The notes beneath the pieces are model-generated. The model saw nothing but the letters and a program-made list of their open reading frames with translations, was not told the origin of the DNA and searched no databases. Below, piece by piece: positions 61,806 to 64,000 of a stretch of DNA of 64,000 nt. Numbering within the stretch: position 1 is the first letter of the stretch; each line of letters opens with the position of its first letter. The translations under genes and the position numbers were made by a program. This DNA is from JAVVHH01 sp964613945 (lineage in GTDB: Bacteria > Pseudomonadota > Alphaproteobacteria > Acetobacterales > Acetobacteraceae). The DNA lies in contig CAZTJC010000011.1 in NCBI GenBank assembly GCA_964613945.1, forward strand, positions 55,477-119,476, written 5' to 3'.

Positions 61806-63221
61806 CTAGCTTCCTTGTTCGTGCAGAGCGTCCCGGATGCTTTGCGGTAAATGATGCGGCAAATCTTCGGCGATCAGTCCGGACCCGGCCAACGCCCCTG
61901 CCCTCCCGTGCAGCCACGCTCCGGCGCAACCGGCCTCCCACGCCTCCAGCCCTTGCGCCAGCAACGCTCCGATCAGCCCGGCCAGCACGTCGCCCGACCC
62001 GGCGGTTGCCAGCCAGGGCGGCGCATTATCGTTGATCGCCGCCCGGCCGTCCGGCGCGGCGATCACCGTGTCGGCGCCCTTGAGCAGTACGACGCAGCCG
62101 ATCCGAGCGGCGGCCCGCCGTGCGGCACCGAGCTTATCATCGCCGACCGGGCCGAACAGCCGCACGAACTCGCCCTCATGCGGCGTGATGATCGCACAGC
62201 CGCGCAGCCCCTCCGGTTCGCCGGCGAACGCCCCGAGCGCGTCGGCATCGGCCACCACGCGCCGCCCCGCCGCCAGCAATTGCGGCAGCGCCGCCCGCGC
62301 CCGGTCCAAGCCCAGCCCGGGCCCACAGACCCAGACCCGGCGCCGCGCATCCTCCAGCAGTACCGGAATTTCATCGTCGGTGACGATCACGCCCGGCGCC
62401 CCGCTACGGTAGATGTTCCCCCCGCCCGCTGCGGCAATCGTCACCAGCCCGGCGCCTCCTCGACGCGCTGCCGCCGCCGCCATCCGGGCGGCGCCGACCA
62501 TCTGCGCCCCGCCCAGGATCGTCACGGCGCCACGGGTATATTTATGGTCTTCGACACCCGGCGGATGCAGCGGAAACAGCCCCGGCGTGTTCCGCCACGT
62601 CTGCGGCGCCACCGCATCCAGCGTCGCTTGCGGCATGCCGATATCGGCACGCACGACCTCGCCGCACAAACCGCGCCCGGGCGACAGCAGATGCCCCGGC
62701 TTCAAGCGGACGAACGTCACCGTCAGCGCCGCAGCACGAACCCGGCCATGCGGCTGTCCGGTGCCGCCATCCAGGCCGCTCGGCACGTCGACCGCCAGCA
62801 CGCGCCGGGCTGCGGCCAGCACATCGGCGACCGCATCGGGCACCGTCCCGCGCATGCCGGCCCCGAACACCGCGTCGATCACCAGTTCCGCCCGTGCCGC
62901 CTCCTCGGGCGCGAACGGAACCTCCACCGTGCCCGGCACGGGCGGCTGCGGCCGCTCAAAGGCTACCGACACCGGCCAGCCCTGCGCCGCCAGCAGCCGT
63001 GCCGCGACACGGCCGTCGCCGCCATTATTGCCGGGCCCGCACAGCACCAAAGTCCGGCACGGGCCGAACCGCCGCGCGGCGCGGGCGATCGCACGCCCGG
63101 CCGCCTCCATCAACACCGGAACCGGCACCGTCGAAGCCGCATCCGCCCGCGTCATCTCGGCCGGGGTCAGCAGTGCTTCTTTGCTGCAGTGCGGCAAACG
63201 GCTATGGAGACCCGACATCAT
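61806..63221 (-). CDS. nnr: Bifunctional NAD(P)HX epimerase/dehydratase
   Basis: The enzyme repairs hydrated NAD(P)H. The product of about 471 residues has an N-terminal YjeF epimerase domain (about 15-215) with LVLCGPGNNGGDGRVAARLL and AVDVPSGLDGGTG, and a C-terminal ADP-dependent dehydratase domain (about 225-465) with KYTRGAVTILGGAQMVGAARMAA, ITPHEGEF, VLLKGADTVIAAPDG and LATAGSGDVLAGLIGALLAQG. Starts at 63221 and 63218 (ATGATG) are both possible. It is divergent from the ParA gene with a 21-base spacer, so the promoters must overlap. Confidence 0.93.
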   Translation of the reverse strand: MMSGLHSRLPHCSKEALLTPAEMTRADAASTVPVPVLMEAAGRAIARAARRFGPCRTLVLCGPGNNGGDGRVAARLLAAQGWPVSVAFERPQPPVPGTVEVPFAPEEAARAELVIDAVFGAGMRGTVPDAVADVLAAARRVLAVDVPSGLDGGTGQPHGRVRAAALTVTFVRLKPGHLLSPGRGLCGEVVRADIGMPQATLDAVAPQTWRNTPGLFPLHPPGVEDHKYTRGAVTILGGAQMVGAARMAAAAARRGGAGLVTIAAAGGGNIYRSGAPGVIVTDDEIPVLLEDARRRVWVCGPGLGLDRARAALPQLLAAGRRVVADADALGAFAGEPEGLRGCAIITPHEGEFVRLFGPVGDDKLGAARRAAARIGCVVLLKGADTVIAAPDGRAAINDNAPPWLATAGSGDVLAGLIGALLAQGLEAWEAGCAGAWLHGRAGALAGSGLIAEDLPHHLPQSIRDALHEQGS

Positions 63222-63242
63222 AGTGGTAGCGGGGGTTGGTTT

Positions 63243-63890
63243 ATGGCCGTGATTATCACGGTGGCGCAGCAGAAAGGTGGTTCGGGCAAGACCATGTTGG
63301 CCGCCAATCTGGCCGCCTGGCTCGCCGCCGACAAGGCAACCGCCCTGCTCGACATCGATCCGCAGCACAGCCTGGTCCAATGGCATCGCCTGCGCATCGC
63401 CCACGAGCCGGCCCCGCCCCGCATCACCCTGTCCGACGTCTCCGGCTGGCGACTGGCCGGCGAACTCGACCGGTTGCGGCGCGAGCATGAGACGGTGCTG
63501 ATCGATACCCCGCCGGTGATCGACAGCGACGCGCGCCGGGCGATCCGCGCCGCCGACCTCGTCGTGATTCCCATGCAGCCGAGCGCGCCGGATCTATGGG
63601 CGGCGGAAGGCACGCTGAAGATCGCGCATGAGGAGAAGCGGCCAGTCTGCATCGTGCTCAACCGCGTGCCGTCCGCCGGGCGGCAGCGCGCGACGATGGA
63701 AGCCGAGCTGCATCGCCGCGGCTTGACCGTGTTCGCCGCAGCCCTGGGCAACCGGGCTGCCTTCAGCCAGGCGTTCGCGATGGGCCTGGGCGTGACGGAG
63801 GCAGCGCCGCGAACGCAGGCGGCGACCGAACTGCAGGCATTGGCGACGCTGCTGATGGCATCCGCGTCGCACTCTCCCGCCACCAGGTGA
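63243..63890 (+). CDS. Solo ParA-family ATPase
   Basis: The 215-residue product is a ParA/MinD-type ATPase with the deviant Walker A KGGSGKT at 11-17 (VAQQKGGSGKT), the A' region LLDIDPQHSLVQW and the Walker B VLIDTPPVID. Members position plasmids, chromosomes or protein complexes. There is no ParB gene or parS-like repeat in the window, so it is a solo or orphan ParA, as found for cargo positioning. The ATG at 63243 is decided by the conserved start; the open frame upstream is antisense to the NAD(P)HX gene. Its last 128 bases overlap a convergent gene. Confidence 0.9.
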   Translation: MAVIITVAQQKGGSGKTMLAANLAAWLAADKATALLDIDPQHSLVQWHRLRIAHEPAPPRITLSDVSGWRLAGELDRLRREHETVLIDTPPVIDSDARRAIRAADLVVIPMQPSAPDLWAAEGTLKIAHEEKRPVCIVLNRVPSAGRQRATMEAELHRRGLTVFAAALGNRAAFSQAFAMGLGVTEAAPRTQAATELQALATLLMASASHSPATR

Positions 63891-64000
63891 GCAGCCCGGC
63901 GCCGATCAGGAACACCATGCCAGCCGCTTCCCACATCCCCGGGACCTCGCCCCAGATCAGCCAGCCCAGCAAAACCGTATAAACGATCGCGCCATATTCG
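63763..64000 (-). CDS. EamA/DMT-family transporter, C-terminal part (runs off the window)
   Basis: The minus strand is open from the window edge to a stop at 63763. It reads EYGAIVYTVLLGWLIWGEVPG, a loop, and then MVFLIGAGLLTWWRE, the last two membrane segments of EamA/RhaT-type drug/metabolite transporters. A tail of about 40 residues rich in Pro and Ser follows, running antisense to the end of the ParA gene. The N-terminal part lies outside the window. The substrate is unknown. Confidence 0.8.
   Translation of the reverse strand, partial: EYGAIVYTVLLGWLIWGEVPGMWEAAGMVFLIGAGLLTWWRESATRMPSAASPMPAVRSPPAFAALPPSRPGPSRTPG

Noticed and set aside
61851..63242. A long plus-strand extension upstream of ParA
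   Set aside because: It is antisense to the NAD(P)HX repair gene, and the ParA family start is at 63243.

Overview
The window is about 64 kb of GC-rich bacterial DNA that is almost fully coding. Gene content points to an alphaproteobacterium, most likely in or near the Acetobacteraceae (Rhodospirillales). The reasons are a djlA-amiD-rnpB-mraZ start to the division cluster, a meso-DAP type MurE, an FtsZ of 538 residues, lpxC-bamD-recN after ftsZ, argD-argF near hslO, and PEP-CTERM proteins. The family assignment is inference from gene order and protein character, not a database match.

Layout. 1-2.1 kb: an AsmA-type protein running off the left edge, divergent from a DjlA-like co-chaperone and an AmiD-like amidase. 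2.1-2.5 kb: RNase P RNA. 2.7-20 kb: a dense dcw operon (mraZ, rsmH, ftsL, ftsI, murE, murF, mraY, murD, ftsW, murG, murC, murB, ddl, ftsQ, ftsA), mostly with 4-base stop/start overlaps and preceded by a four-repeat MraZ box. 20-25.4 kb: ftsZ, lpxC, bamD, recN. 25.4-30 kb: an NAD(P)-binding protein, an M20 amidohydrolase, a periplasmic binding protein, tRNA-His and an aminotransferase. 30.2-32.1 kb: glnB-glnA behind a sigma-54-type promoter. 32.3-34.4 kb: a beta-barrel porin and a PEP-CTERM protein with its own sigma-54-type promoter. 34.5-38 kb (minus strand): acetamidase/formamidase, tatA, a CHAP lipoprotein, azlD-azlC and recX. 38-43.8 kb: a PRC-barrel protein, argD, argF, a small conserved-looking ORF, a second PEP-CTERM protein (minus strand), hslO and a lipoprotein. 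43.8-50 kb: acyl-CoA synthetase, an M3 oligopeptidase split by an assembly gap, an ABC1 kinase-like protein and Ada. 50-58 kb: an MFS exporter, a small membrane ORF, an exosortase-type O-glycosylation ligase, an FAD oxidoreductase, lptF, rmuC, a membrane protein and a GT2 glycosyltransferase. 58-64 kb: a thiamine-diphosphate enzyme with malonyl-CoA decarboxylase, NAD(P)HX repair, a solo ParA and the tail of an EamA transporter.

Most of the window is core metabolism: peptidoglycan synthesis and septation, envelope assembly (LpxC, BamD, LptF), nitrogen assimilation, arginine synthesis and DNA repair. The accessory theme is surface-protein sorting: two PEP-CTERM proteins and a ligase of the exosortase-associated type lie scattered here without the exosortase itself.

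Points most worth checking: the 100-N gap in the oligopeptidase is flanked by an exact 55-bp duplication and looks like an unmerged contig overlap; murF appears to start at CTG; FtsL carries a long Pro/Ala/Tyr repeat tail; a near-consensus sigma-54 promoter precedes a PEP-CTERM gene; and a 57-codon membrane ORF overlaps the ligase start. I found no mobile elements, prophage, CRISPR array or defence island.
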